Made by a program: the position numbers and the translations under genes
NCBI RefSeq assembly: GCF_014653945.1
Contig: NZ_BNAU01000002.1
Span: 863,914 to 927,913, forward strand
Length of the DNA: 64,000 nt
Source of the DNA: Amycolatopsis deserti
GTDB taxonomy: Bacteria; Actinomycetota; Actinomycetes; Mycobacteriales; Pseudonocardiaceae
Reading direction: 5' to 3'
Notes under the pieces: model-generated
Database searches by the model: none
Told to the model about the DNA's origin: nothing
The model's input: only the letters and a program-made list of their open reading frames with translations
Shown here: positions 41,761 to 50,700 of the stretch, one piece after another
How positions within the stretch are numbered: position 1 is the first letter of the stretch
Layout of the letters: every line of letters starts with the position of its first letter

Positions 41761-41793
41761 TGGCGGACCTCTCGGACGGGTGGAAACGGCGGA

Positions 41794-42171
41794 TCAGGCG
41801 GGCGGCTCGATCTTGTTGATCGCCGCCAGGTTGTCCAGCTCGGTGCCCATCTGCCCGTCGACGGCCGCGCGCAGGCCACCGCCGAGGTCACCCAGCTCGT
41901 CACCGATCTGCTTCATCGACGCGAAGATCTGTCCGGCGCGCGTCGCGTCGAAACCCTGCATCTTGATCGCCCCCGGGGCGTCCCGGTAGGTCGGCTTGAA
42001 CTGCTTGCCGAGGTCGTCGTTGCCGAAGACGGACAGGTCGGAGCCGGCGAGCTGCTCGTGTTCGCCGTTGGCCGAGCTCGCGAGCTTGGCCAGATCGCTG
42101 CCGTTGAGCGCGATCTGGTCGCCGAGCGAGCGGATCTCCGCGGCGCTGGTGTTGATCTCGAGGTAGCTCAC
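41794..42171 (-). CDS. EspC-like / WXG100-like T7SS partner protein
   Basis: 125 aa, GTG start at 42171 overlapping the stop of the upstream YbaB-like gene (GTGA), so translation is coupled. It begins SYLEINTSAAEIRSLGDQI. Two helical stretches frame a turn, FGNDDLGKQFKPTYRDAPG, of the kind seen in EspC-type ESX-secreted proteins (F/LGxxF near the centre) rather than a WxG motif. It lies 33 bp upstream of the giant toxin gene. Small helical partners encoded just before large T7SS toxins usually pair with the toxin's N-terminal helical domain for export, so that role is inferred. Confidence 0.7.
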   Translation of the reverse strand: MSYLEINTSAAEIRSLGDQIALNGSDLAKLASSANGEHEQLAGSDLSVFGNDDLGKQFKPTYRDAPGAIKMQGFDATRAGQIFASMKQIGDELGDLGGGLRAAVDGQMGTELDNLAAINKIEPPA

Positions 42172-42590
42172 CGGTCGTCCTTCCCCTCCGCGTAGATGTC
42201 GGCGTCCAGCCGGTTCATCAGTTTGCCGATGGTGTCGCTTTCGTTGGAGCGCATCTCGTGCTGGAGCGAGGTCATGTCGGCCGGGAACTGGCCCGCCATG
42301 ATCTCCTCGCGCTGCTGGTTGATGTCGATGACCGCTTCGCGCGAAGCGGCCAGGATCGCCGCCTGCAGCGCGGCGGCGTCGGGCTTGCGGAACACGCGCG
42401 GATCGATGTCGATGTCGGCCAGCTGTCCCCGCGGTCCCACGACGACCTTGACCAGCTTGTCCGGTGACCAGCCCACACCGGTCAGCGCCATCATCCGCCG
42501 ACTGGCCTTCGGCAGTTCCTCGGTGGCCTTCTTGATCTGTTCGAGCATGCCGATCAGCGCGGGATTCACGCGCCCCGAAGGGGAACTCAT
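42168..42590 (-). CDS. YbaB/EbfC-family DNA-binding-like protein of the T7SS locus
   Basis: 140 aa, ATG with GGAGGT 5 nt upstream. The pattern is a helix (PALIGMLEQIKKATEELPKA), a beta-turn strand pair (KLVKVVVGPRGQLADIDIDP) and a long C-terminal helix (AAALQAAILAASREAVIDI), as in YbaB nucleoid proteins. The locus-associated versions (related in fold to EspL of mycobacteria) are thought to act as chaperones or regulators of ESX substrates. It heads the operon YbaB-like, EspC-like, giant toxin. It is divergent from the mycosin-like gene with a 71-bp gap. Confidence 0.8.
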   Translation of the reverse strand: MSSPSGRVNPALIGMLEQIKKATEELPKASRRMMALTGVGWSPDKLVKVVVGPRGQLADIDIDPRVFRKPDAAALQAAILAASREAVIDINQQREEIMAGQFPADMTSLQHEMRSNESDTIGKLMNRLDADIYAEGKDDR

Positions 42591-42623
42591 GACTACCTCC
42601 GTCCATCCGGCACAGTGGCGACA

Positions 42624-42654
42624 TTGCCATGATCACCGGTCACTCCGCTAGCAT
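42624..42654 (+). promoter_or_regulatory. Probable promoter of a leaderless mycosin-like mRNA
   Basis: TTGCCA (42624-42629) and TAGCAT (42649-42654) match -35/-10 elements with a long 19-bp spacer. The -10 box ends 7 nt before the GTG at 42662. No Shine-Dalgarno site precedes that GTG, which fits a leaderless transcript, common in actinobacteria. This also argues against the in-frame ATG at 42629, which would lie inside the promoter. Confidence 0.5.
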
Positions 42655-42661
42655 CGCCGCC

Positions 42662-43939
42662 GTGAACGCGAAGCGCCTCCGCACGGCACTGGTCACCGCG
42701 GCCGCCGGCCTCGCCGCCGTCACGGTGGCGCCACCGGCCGCGCAGGCCCAGCAGAACTGTGTCGTTTCCGGGAGCCTCGTGGTTCCCGTTCCGTGGTCGC
42801 AACAGCTCCTGGCACCCGATCGGGTGTGGCCGCTGAGCACCGGAGCGGGACAGCGCGTCGCCGTGGTCAGCACGGGCGCCGCCGACAACCCGCAGCTCAC
42901 GGGGCGTCTGGCCGAACGGGCCACCTTCGCTCCCCCGGACACCGGCCAGTCCAGCGGCAGCCCGGACTGCCTCGGCACTGGCACCGGTGTGAGCGGCATC
43001 ATCGCCGCGCTGCCGACGACGGTGGTGGGATTCCACGGGATGGCTCCCGGTGCGCAGATCCTGTCGGCGAAGGTCGTCGGCGACTCCTACCCGTCGGGCC
43101 GCGAGCCCCGCAAGAGCGTGGCGCCGCTGACGCTGGCCGCGGGCGTCAACTGGGCCGTCGACCGCAACGCCACCGTGATCGCCGTCCCGACGGTCACCTA
43201 CGAGGACAACCCGGCCCTGCGCGCCGCCGTGCAGCGAGCCCTGTCCCGCAACATCGTCGTGGTCGCGGCGGTCGGGGAACGGCAGCCGAACGAGCCCGGC
43301 GGGCTGGTCCCCTACCCGGCCTCCTACGACGGCGTGATCGGCGTGGCCTCGCTCGCCGAGAACGGGCTCGTGGCCGACGATTCGCGCGCCGACGCCGTGG
43401 ATCTGGTCGCCCCGGGCGCCAACGTGGTCACGACCTACCCGAACAACGGGCTGGGCGCCGTGGCCGGCACCGAGTACGCCACCGCGTACGTGGCGGGCAC
43501 CGTGGCGCTGGTCCGCTCCTACCGTCCCCAGCTGTCCAATCAGGACATCGCCAAGCGCCTGTACGCCACCGCGGCACCGGCGCCGGAGGGCACCGGCAGC
43601 GCCTCCTACGGCTACGGCGTGGTGAATCCGTACCAGGCGGTGTCCGACGATGTCGTGGCCGGCAACCCGGTGGCGCTGCCGCCGCTCACCCCGGTCACCG
43701 TCGATCCGGAGGTCGCGGCTCGACAGGCCGCCGAAGAACGCAGCGACGAGTGGGCCCTCGGCCTCGCCGCGGGCGGTTTCGCCCTCGTGGTGCTGGTGAC
43801 CGCGATCGTCGTGTTCGGACCGCTCGGCCGCCGCCGTCGCTGGCGGGCCGGACTGGCCCCGGTCCCCCAGGACCGGCCCGACGACGAGCGTCCCGAGCCC
43901 CCGGTGGAACTGTTCAGCGACCGCCCGAAGCGGTCCTGA
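42662..43939 (+). CDS. mycP: Mycosin (MycP)-like subtilisin fold protein lacking the catalytic residues
   Basis: 425 aa from GTG 42662. Signal peptide (~1-30, ending PPAAQAQ), subtilase domain (~50-340) and a C-terminal membrane anchor (~366-390) followed by a basic tail: the layout of T7SS mycosins, which cap the ESX membrane complex. The usual active-site motifs are altered. The Asp motif VIDTG is VVSTG (Ser70), HGT is GTGT (Thr106), the oxyanion Asn is Glu (VGERQ, Glu206), and GTSxA is GTEYA (Glu271). Two cysteines (33 and 103) that could pair remain. The fold and surrounding motifs (GMAPGAQI, DLVAPGANV, GYGVVNPYQA) are well kept, so it is a pseudoprotease rather than a decayed gene. Its structural role in stabilising the secretion complex may be retained, since mycobacterial MycP has a protease-independent function. 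Confidence 0.85.
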   Translation: MNAKRLRTALVTAAAGLAAVTVAPPAAQAQQNCVVSGSLVVPVPWSQQLLAPDRVWPLSTGAGQRVAVVSTGAADNPQLTGRLAERATFAPPDTGQSSGSPDCLGTGTGVSGIIAALPTTVVGFHGMAPGAQILSAKVVGDSYPSGREPRKSVAPLTLAAGVNWAVDRNATVIAVPTVTYEDNPALRAAVQRALSRNIVVVAAVGERQPNEPGGLVPYPASYDGVIGVASLAENGLVADDSRADAVDLVAPGANVVTTYPNNGLGAVAGTEYATAYVAGTVALVRSYRPQLSNQDIAKRLYATAAPAPEGTGSASYGYGVVNPYQAVSDDVVAGNPVALPPLTPVTVDPEVAARQAAEERSDEWALGLAAGGFALVVLVTAIVVFGPLGRRRRWRAGLAPVPQDRPDDERPEPPVELFSDRPKRS

Positions 43940-43990
43940 GATCCTCCCCTGACACAACGATTCCTCCCCGGCTTTCCGAGCGTGAGACAA

Positions 43991-44026
43991 GCCGGTCCCG
44001 GAGCGCGGACACGCTCCGGGACCGGC
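43991..44026. terminator. Bidirectional terminator hairpin between mycP-like and WXG100 genes
   Basis: A perfect 15-bp inverted repeat (GCCGGTCCCGGAGCG / CGCTCCGGGACCGGC) with a 6-nt loop lies between two convergent genes. There is no T-tract, as usual for high-GC actinomycetes. Confidence 0.8.
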
Positions 44027-44040
44027 GGTGACGAACGAAC

Positions 44041-44325
44041 TCAGACGAAGAAGCCCCTCGCCTGCTGGTCCTTCGCGAACGCCTCCTCGGCGGTGCGCAT
44101 GACCGTCTGGCCCACCTGAGCGTGCGTCTCCGAGTAGCTCAGGAGCTTCTGGTTCCACTCGGTGTGCGCCTGCTCGAAGGCGGTCGAGGCCTGGCCTTCC
44201 CAGTCGGTGCCGAGGATTCCCTTGGCCTGGGTCATGAAGTCGTTGAACAGGTCCGCCAGGTCGGTCGACTTGGTGACGTTCGTCGACCCGGTCGTGCCGA
44301 CCATGTCGTCATAGCGAATAACCAT
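44041..44325 (-). CDS. WXG100 (ESAT-6-like) protein
   Basis: 94 aa, ATG with AAGGGG 7 nt upstream. Helix-turn-helix hairpin with the motif DWEGQA (WxG) at the turn near residue 42 and a C-terminal helix rich in Ala/Glu/Gln. A C-terminal YxxxD/E export motif is not obvious. It pairs with the WXG protein encoded 31 bp upstream to form the EsxA/EsxB-type dimer exported through the EccC channel. It is the last gene of the run eccD-eccB-esx-esx. Confidence 0.9.
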   Translation of the reverse strand: MVIRYDDMVGTTGSTNVTKSTDLADLFNDFMTQAKGILGTDWEGQASTAFEQAHTEWNQKLLSYSETHAQVGQTVMRTAEEAFAKDQQARGFFV

Positions 44326-44356
44326 GCCGTTACCCCTTTCCGGTGTGGTCGACGAG

Positions 44357-44686
44357 TCAGGCCAGGCGGCTGAAGTTGCCCATGCCCGGCGTGATGGCGT
44401 TGATCTTGCTCTGGCCGTCGCTTTCGTGGTCGGCCATGAGGTTCTGGGTACCGACGATGCCGGTGATCAGCTTGTCCAGGATCGGAGCGAGCTGGCTGTT
44501 CCAGAACTGCAACATCTCGTCCGACTTGCCGAGGGCGGCCATGGAGGCGATGCCCTTCCAGTTCGCGCCGACCACGTTCGCGTAGTCGGACTGCATGCTC
44601 CGGCAGAGCTCTTCGCCGCGGTCCTTCGCGTCACGCAGCAGTGTGTTCAACCGGGTCACTTGGTCTTCGTCGAGATTCAGGGCCAC
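44357..44686 (-). CDS. WXG100-family protein, partner of the adjacent Esx protein
   Basis: 109 aa from GTG 44686, chosen because GGGGGGT lies about 8 nt upstream; the upstream open frame is Cys/Arg-rich and not protein-like. Begins VALNLDEDQVTRLNTLL. The turn has GANWKGIAS (WxG) near residue 39, and the second helix is longer than usual (FWNSQLAPILDKLITGI). It has one cysteine. It is probably the EsxB-like half of the heterodimer with the 94-aa protein. Confidence 0.85.
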   Translation of the reverse strand: MALNLDEDQVTRLNTLLRDAKDRGEELCRSMQSDYANVVGANWKGIASMAALGKSDEMLQFWNSQLAPILDKLITGIVGTQNLMADHESDGQSKINAITPGMGNFSRLA

Positions 44687-44856
44687 GCCTGTCACCCCCC
44701 ATTTCGGAGACGTTCTACCACCACAGTGCGGACATCTATCAGCAGAGTAGGCGCGGCGGCTGACATCCCCCCGTCGCCCCGTACCACCCTCGCACGGACC
44801 AAAACCGCTGGTCAAGACTTTCGGTCAGAAGTTCACGGTCGCCCGGTGCGGGTGGA

Positions 44857-46257
44857 CTACGGGACCGCTGACGCCATCGCGGCCGACGGGTTCAGCGTCG
44901 GGCCCTCGGGGATCCGCTGCACCAGCGCGGCGGGCATGTCGACCGCCGAGGACGCGGAATACCCCAGCTGACCCAGCACCTTGTCGTCGGGCACCGGGTA
45001 GCGCAGGCCGGTGTCCGTGACCAGCGTGTACGCCCCCGTGGGCGCCGTCGCCGAGGGCAGCACCCGCACCACGGCGACGCCACCCGGCGGGACCAGCACC
45101 CGGTCGGCCAGCTTGGTGCCGGTGCCGCTCTCCACGGTGGTGTCGATGGCCGCGGCCAGGACGCTCGTGTCGCCGCCGATCGAGATCACCGGGTCGGTGC
45201 GGGCGTCGTGGGTTTCCGAGCACAGCGCGGCGCGGCCCTCGTCGGGCACGGTGACCAGGTCCGGGGGCAGCGTCGGCGGCGCCGCCTCGCCCTCGGCCGG
45301 GACCAGGGCGGTGCTGGTCGGCGCGGCGTTGGCGGCGGCGGCGGGGATCTCCTTGGGCCGCACCGAGTACTGGCCCGAGATGATCCGCACCTGCAGCTCG
45401 GTCAGCGGCGCCAGCCCGTCGGTCCGGACCAGGTAGTACTGCACGCCGCGGGACAGCGGGTAGTAGACCACGTCGCCGACGGTGAACCCACTGAGCACAG
45501 AGGACGGCGAACCCTGGCCGGGCACGTCGATCCGGCCGATGTCCTGCCCAACCGGCAGGCCGTTCAGCCAGGCCGTGCCCGCGTCCACCGCACCGGCCTG
45601 CGCGCCGAACACCGAGCGGATCACCGCGACGTCGGTGATCCGGTAGCGGTGGTTGTTCCACACCAGGTAGACGGTGCCGTCGGTGAAGTCGCGGGCCAGG
45701 ATCGCGCGCTGGCCGAGCGGCGCCCCGCCCGGCATGGACTGCCCGACCATCAGCGTGGTGGTGGTCAGCGGAGCGCCGGCCAGGTTCTGGCCCAGCACCG
45801 AGCACATCGTCCACGGCGTCGCGGTCGCGCGGTCTGCGGGCGGCAGCGAGGCAGGCGCGCCGGGGATGCCAACGGCGGGCCTGCGCGGCAACCCGGCGAG
45901 GTCCTTGCCGGACACGCGGTGCGGTCCGGCCTTGTCCGCGCTGGTCAGCAGGCGGGCGGAGGCGTAGTTCAGGGTCGGCTGCAGCTCGCCGGAGGAGTAC
46001 ACGAACGTCGCGCCGGTCTCCCGCTCGATCACCACCGCGCCGTCCGTTTTCCAGGACGTGCCGCCGACTCCGGTGAACACCCCGTAAACGCCGAAGCCCG
46101 CGGCGATCAGCACCGCGATCATGACCCCGGCGAACACCGCGCCCACTCCGCGCCGCAGCGGGGTCAGCTCCGGATCGGTCTCGTGCACGATGAGCGCGGA
46201 GGTGACCCGCTGCATCATGAACTGGTAGGCCTGCAGCTGGTCGCGACGAGTGGGCAC
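44857..46257 (-). CDS. eccB: T7SS core component EccB
   Basis: 466 aa, GTG start with GAGGGA just upstream, 9 bp after eccD. The N-terminal cytosolic segment (TRRDQLQAYQFMMQRVTSAL) is diagnostic of EccB. A single membrane helix follows (VGAVFAGVMIAVLIAAGFGVYGVF, ~37-60), and then a large extracytoplasmic domain with two cysteines (~152 and ~347) that form the conserved disulfide. EccB is the periplasmic-facing scaffold of the ESX complex and binds EccC and MycP. A Pro/Ala-rich insertion (~325-345) is longer than in mycobacteria. Confidence 0.95.
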   Translation of the reverse strand: MPTRRDQLQAYQFMMQRVTSALIVHETDPELTPLRRGVGAVFAGVMIAVLIAAGFGVYGVFTGVGGTSWKTDGAVVIERETGATFVYSSGELQPTLNYASARLLTSADKAGPHRVSGKDLAGLPRRPAVGIPGAPASLPPADRATATPWTMCSVLGQNLAGAPLTTTTLMVGQSMPGGAPLGQRAILARDFTDGTVYLVWNNHRYRITDVAVIRSVFGAQAGAVDAGTAWLNGLPVGQDIGRIDVPGQGSPSSVLSGFTVGDVVYYPLSRGVQYYLVRTDGLAPLTELQVRIISGQYSVRPKEIPAAAANAAPTSTALVPAEGEAAPPTLPPDLVTVPDEGRAALCSETHDARTDPVISIGGDTSVLAAAIDTTVESGTGTKLADRVLVPPGGVAVVRVLPSATAPTGAYTLVTDTGLRYPVPDDKVLGQLGYSASSAVDMPAALVQRIPEGPTLNPSAAMASAVP

Positions 46258-46266
46258 GCCTATCCC

Positions 46267-47667
46267 TCAGCCGATCGAGGCCATCAGGCCCTGGACGTAT
46301 GCGAAGAATCCGGTGATGAACCCCGCGAACGGGATGAGGGCCACGATAGCCATGACGTCCACGATGTCGGCGATGCGGCCGAACCACGGCGACGGGTTCT
46401 TGCCGGAGTAGACCAGCCCGGCGGCCGCGACCAGCAGCGCGAGCACCACCAGCGCCAGCAGGAACAGCCCGAGCCCGACGTTGCCGGACGCGGTGGAAAA
46501 GCACCAGTCGGCCAGCAGCGCGAACACCCACAGCCCGGCGACCAGCAGCGGGATCCGCTGGCGCGGCACCGGGAACAGCCGGGCGCGCAGCAGCAGCGCC
46601 GCGCACGCGAGGATCAGCATGATCAGCCGCGACCCACCGCCGTGCACGGCGAGCGGGATCGACGCGAAAGCGCTGATCAGCGCGGCGCCGGTGAGGAAAC
46701 CGGTGAGCAGTTCGTCGGCGCGGGCGGCCGCGTCGAACACCGCCGGGGTGGCCGGGTGCGGTTCGTCGTTGAGCAGGTCGGCCGACCGCTGCGGCAGCGC
46801 GGGCAGCGGCACCCGGCCCAGCCGCAGCGCGAGCCACGGATATCCGGGCAGCAGGCCGATCGCGATGGTCAGGACCAGCGCGCCGGCCGCGTCCGGGTCC
46901 ATCCAGCCGCCGAACAGCGCCCCCAGCGCGCCGAGGACCCCGGTGGCGATGGCGGCGACGAACACCCGGCTCATCGCGCCGACGCCGAGGTAGCCGACGA
47001 TGCCGAAGACCAGCAGCGAAATGGCGCCCAGCAGCAGCTGCGCGGAGCCGAAGGAGAACAGCCCCAAGTGGTCCGGCGCGGTCGGCAAGTAGCCGCCGAG
47101 GAACGCGTACGGCAGCGCCGATCCGGCGAACACCGCCCCCGCGTAGGCGTCCGGCACCGCCCGCGCCACGACGATGCCCAGCGCGGTCAGGACCACCGCG
47201 GCGGACAGCGTGATCAGGCCGGCGTCCAGCCACGGTGGTTCGAACAACAGGGAGACCAGGCTGCCCCCGCACAGCAGCACCGCCGCGACGACCAGCCCCG
47301 CGCGCCGGGTGGCGGCGCGGCCCCAGCTGCGGCCGTAGCGCCGGGCGCCGCTGGCGATGGCCTCGACCAGGTCGTCGTACTCGATCTCGGGCCAGTCCAC
47401 CGGACCGGGGACCAGGTGCAGGATCTCGCCGTCGCGCACCTGCTGCGCGGCGAGCGTCTGCTGCCCGTCGAGGCGTTCGCCGGTGGGCCGCCGCAGCGAC
47501 CAGCCGCCGTGCTGCTCGCCGGTGTCCGGCGCGTCCTCGCCCGCGTGCCGCAGGATGTAGGGGAGCAGTTCCGCGACCGGCACGTTCTCCGGGAGCGCGA
47601 CGTCGATCCCGCGCTTGGGCGTGGTGATGCTCACCTTCGCGAGGGTCGTGCCCATCGCCGACGTCAT
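46267..47667 (-). CDS. eccD: T7SS membrane channel component EccD
   Basis: 466 aa from ATG 47667 with GGAGGT 9 nt upstream. An N-terminal ubiquitin-like domain (~1-90, ending ILHLVPGP) is followed by about eleven hydrophobic helices, the standard EccD plan. Two EccD copies form the membrane vestibule of each ESX protomer. It is divergent from eccC and is followed by eccB in the same transcript. Confidence 0.95.
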   Translation of the reverse strand: MTSAMGTTLAKVSITTPKRGIDVALPENVPVAELLPYILRHAGEDAPDTGEQHGGWSLRRPTGERLDGQQTLAAQQVRDGEILHLVPGPVDWPEIEYDDLVEAIASGARRYGRSWGRAATRRAGLVVAAVLLCGGSLVSLLFEPPWLDAGLITLSAAVVLTALGIVVARAVPDAYAGAVFAGSALPYAFLGGYLPTAPDHLGLFSFGSAQLLLGAISLLVFGIVGYLGVGAMSRVFVAAIATGVLGALGALFGGWMDPDAAGALVLTIAIGLLPGYPWLALRLGRVPLPALPQRSADLLNDEPHPATPAVFDAAARADELLTGFLTGAALISAFASIPLAVHGGGSRLIMLILACAALLLRARLFPVPRQRIPLLVAGLWVFALLADWCFSTASGNVGLGLFLLALVVLALLVAAAGLVYSGKNPSPWFGRIADIVDVMAIVALIPFAGFITGFFAYVQGLMASIG

Positions 47668-47787
47668 GCTGCCCCTACCTCCAAATTGGACCCCGAGACC
47701 GGCTGGGAGAGTATCCATTAAAGCGCGACACTAGGCTGGCGGAAAGCTCTATGCTGGCGCACCCGGGCGCTCGGGAGGTTTTCGGTC
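47668..47787. promoter_or_regulatory. Divergent promoter region between eccD and eccC
   Basis: This 120-bp gap is the only space for promoters of the two main secretion transcripts. AT-richer elements stand out: TATGCT (47750-47755) as a possible plus-strand -10, and GATACTC read on the minus strand near 47711-47717 for eccD. TCCAA-A-TTGGA (about 47681-47691) is a small inverted repeat next to the eccD ribosome site. No regulator site can be named. Confidence 0.4.
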
Positions 47788-50700
47788 TTGGGAACGATCA
47801 TAGTCAAGCGGCCACTCCGGCGGCCCGCGCCTGACCTGCCATCGGGCGACGTGGTGCTCGATCCCCCACCGGAGAACCCGCCGCCCGCGGGCAAGAGCTG
47901 GTCGCGGGTGCTGATGATCCTGCCGATGCTCGCCGGCACCGGCGGCATGGCGCTGCTGATCGGCGCGGGCCGGTCCGGTCCGCTGATGTACGTCGCCGGC
48001 GGTCTGTACGGCGTCGCGGTGCTCGGCATGATCCTGTTCCAGATCATCAGCCAGGGCGGGCAGGGCGCGAGCAAGCAGGAGATGATCGCGAACCGCCGCC
48101 GGTACATGCGCCGGCTGTCGCAGCTGCGCGCGCAGGTGCGGGACACGATCGACCAGCAGCGCAAGGCGATGTTCTACCGCCACCCGGACCCGGCGCGCCT
48201 GTGGTCGACCGCGCAGAGCGCGCGGCTGTGGGAGCGCCGTCCCGGCGACTGGGACTTCACCGTCATCCGGATCGGGCTGGGCTCACAGGAACTCGCGACG
48301 CCGCTCGTGCCGCCGGAGACCAAGCCGATCGACGAGCTGGAACCGCTGTGCGCGATGGCGCTGCGGAAGTTCGTGACCACCTATTCGACCGTGCCGGACC
48401 TGCCGGTCGCGGTGGCGCTGCGCGGGTTCTCGCGGATCTACCTGACCGGCAACGACGACCGCAAGCGCGCGATGGCCCGGGCGCTGGTCGCGCAGCTGGG
48501 CACGTTCCACGCGCCGGGCGACGTGCTGACCGCGTTCTGCGTGCGCGAGCGCGAGCTGTGGGACTGGGCCAAGTGGCTGCCGCACGCGCTGCACCCGACC
48601 AAGACCGACGCGGTCGGCCAGATCCGGCTGGTGGCGCCGAGCGTGACGGCGCTGGAGGCGATGCTCGACGACGTGGTGGCCAACCGGCCGCGGTTCAACC
48701 CGGGCACGCAGCCGATCGAGGGCTCGACGCACGTGGTCGTGTTCGTCGACGGCGGCGACACCGGCGGCTCCGAGCACCTGATGATCGAGGGCGGCGTCGA
48801 GGGCGTCACCGTCATCGACCTCTCCGGCGAGCCGCCGCGCCTGCTCGACGCGGCCACGCTGGTGCTGGACATCTCCCCGGACGGCAACCTGACCAGCCGC
48901 ACGATGGACGGCGCGGGCAACATCGGCACCGCCGACGCGCTGGGCATCGAGGAGATGCGCGGCCTGGTGCGCACGCTCGCGCCGCTGCGGCTGTCCGCGC
49001 TGACCGCGAGCGAGCAGCCGCTGTCCGGGTCGCTGGAGCTGACCGACCTGCTCGGGCTGGGCGACCCGTACGAGTTCGACCTCGCCAAGAGCTGGGAGAC
49101 CCGGTCCAACCGGGACCGGCTGCGCGTGCCGATCGGCATCACCGCCGACGGCCGCCCGATGGAGCTGGACCTCAAGGAGTCGGCGCAGGACGGCATGGGC
49201 CCGCACGGCCTGCTGGTCGGCGCCACCGGCTCCGGCAAGTCCGAGCTGCTGCGGACGCTGGTGCTGGCGCTGGCCGTCACGCACGATTCGGAGATCCTCA
49301 ACTTCGTGCTGGTGGACTTCAAAGGTGGCGCCACCTTCACCAAGCTCGACCGGCTGCCGCACACCAGCGCGGTGATCACGAACCTGGCCGACGAGCTGCA
49401 CCTGGTGGACCGCATGCTGGACGCGATCGGCGGCGAGCTGGTGCGGCGGCAGGAACTGCTGCGCAAGGCGGGCAACTACGGTTCGCAGCGCGACTACGAG
49501 AAGGCCCGCATCGCCGGCGCGCCGCTCGACCCGCTGCCCGCGCTGCTGATCGTGGTGGACGAGTTCTCCGAGCTGCTCACCGCGCGGCCGGACTTCATCG
49601 ACATGTTCGTCCAGATTGGACGCGTCGGCCGTTCGCTCGGTGTTCACCTGCTGCTCGCCTCGCAGCGGCTGGAGGAGGGGCGGCTGCGCGGGCTGGACTC
49701 GCACCTGTCCTACCGCATCGCGCTGAGGACGTTCTCGGCGATGGAGAGCCGGGTCGTGCTCGGCACGCCGGACGCGTTCCAGCTGCCCCGCTCCCCCGGC
49801 AACGGCTTCCTCAAGACCGGCGTGGACGAGCTGACCCGCTTCAAGGCGGCGTACGTGTCGGGCGTGCACCGGCGCGGCACGATCCAGCGCACCGACGACG
49901 AGGGCCGCCAGATCGACCCGGTGCAGGACTACTCGACGGCCTACCTGCGCCCGCGCCTGGCGGAGAAGCCGGTGGAGCAGCCGAAGCCCGCCGAGTCCGA
50001 CGACATGGGCGAGACGCTGATGGACGTGCTGGTCGAGCGGCTGGAGGGGCGGGGTGTGCCGGCGCACCAGGTGTGGCTGCCGCCGCTGGAGGAGCCGCCG
50101 TCGCTGGACAAGCTGCTGGAACCGCTCGTGCACGACCCGGAGCGCGGCCTGACCACGGGGCTCCGAGAACACCGCGGTGCGCTGCGCGCCGCCGCGGGCA
50201 TCATCGACCGGCCCGCCGACCAGCGACGCGACGTGTGCTGGCTGGACCTGTCGGGCGCGGGCGGCAACGTGGCGATCGTGGGCGGTCCGCACAGCGGCAA
50301 GAGCACCGCCGTCCGTGCGGTGATCGCGAGCCTCGCCCTCACCCACACCCCGGCCGAGGTGCAGTTCTTCTGCCTCGACTTCGGCGGCGGCGGTCTCGCG
50401 GCGCTGCGGGACCTCGCGCACGTGGGCGGGGTCGCGACCCGGCGGGAGATCGACCGGGTCCGCCGCAGTGTCGCGGAGGCGCGCACGCTGATCGCCGAGC
50501 GCGAGCAGCGCTTCGCCGAGCACGGCATCGACAGCATGACGACCTACCGAAAGCTGCTGCGCGAGGGCCGGTTCCCGGAGGACCGGTTCGGTGACCTGTT
50601 CCTGGTCGTGGACGGCTGGGGCACGTTGCGCGCCGAGTTCGAGGACCTGGAGGCCGACATCGCCGAGGTGGTCAACCGCGGCCTGGCCTTCGGCGTGCAC

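Noticed and set aside
39294-40259. Nested gene under the Gly/Ser/Asp linker
   Set aside because: The other minus frames give only Pro/Arg/Thr strings. The linker frame itself shows the regular peptide repeats.
42593-44158. 521-codon minus-strand frame opposite the mycosin-like gene
   Set aside because: Antisense shadow with His/Arg/Gly bias. The plus strand holds the recognisable subtilase.
46257-47272. 815-codon open frame overlapping eccD and eccB
   Set aside because: It is a frame-shifted reading of eccD/eccB, rich in Arg/Gly/Ala, with no membrane helices.
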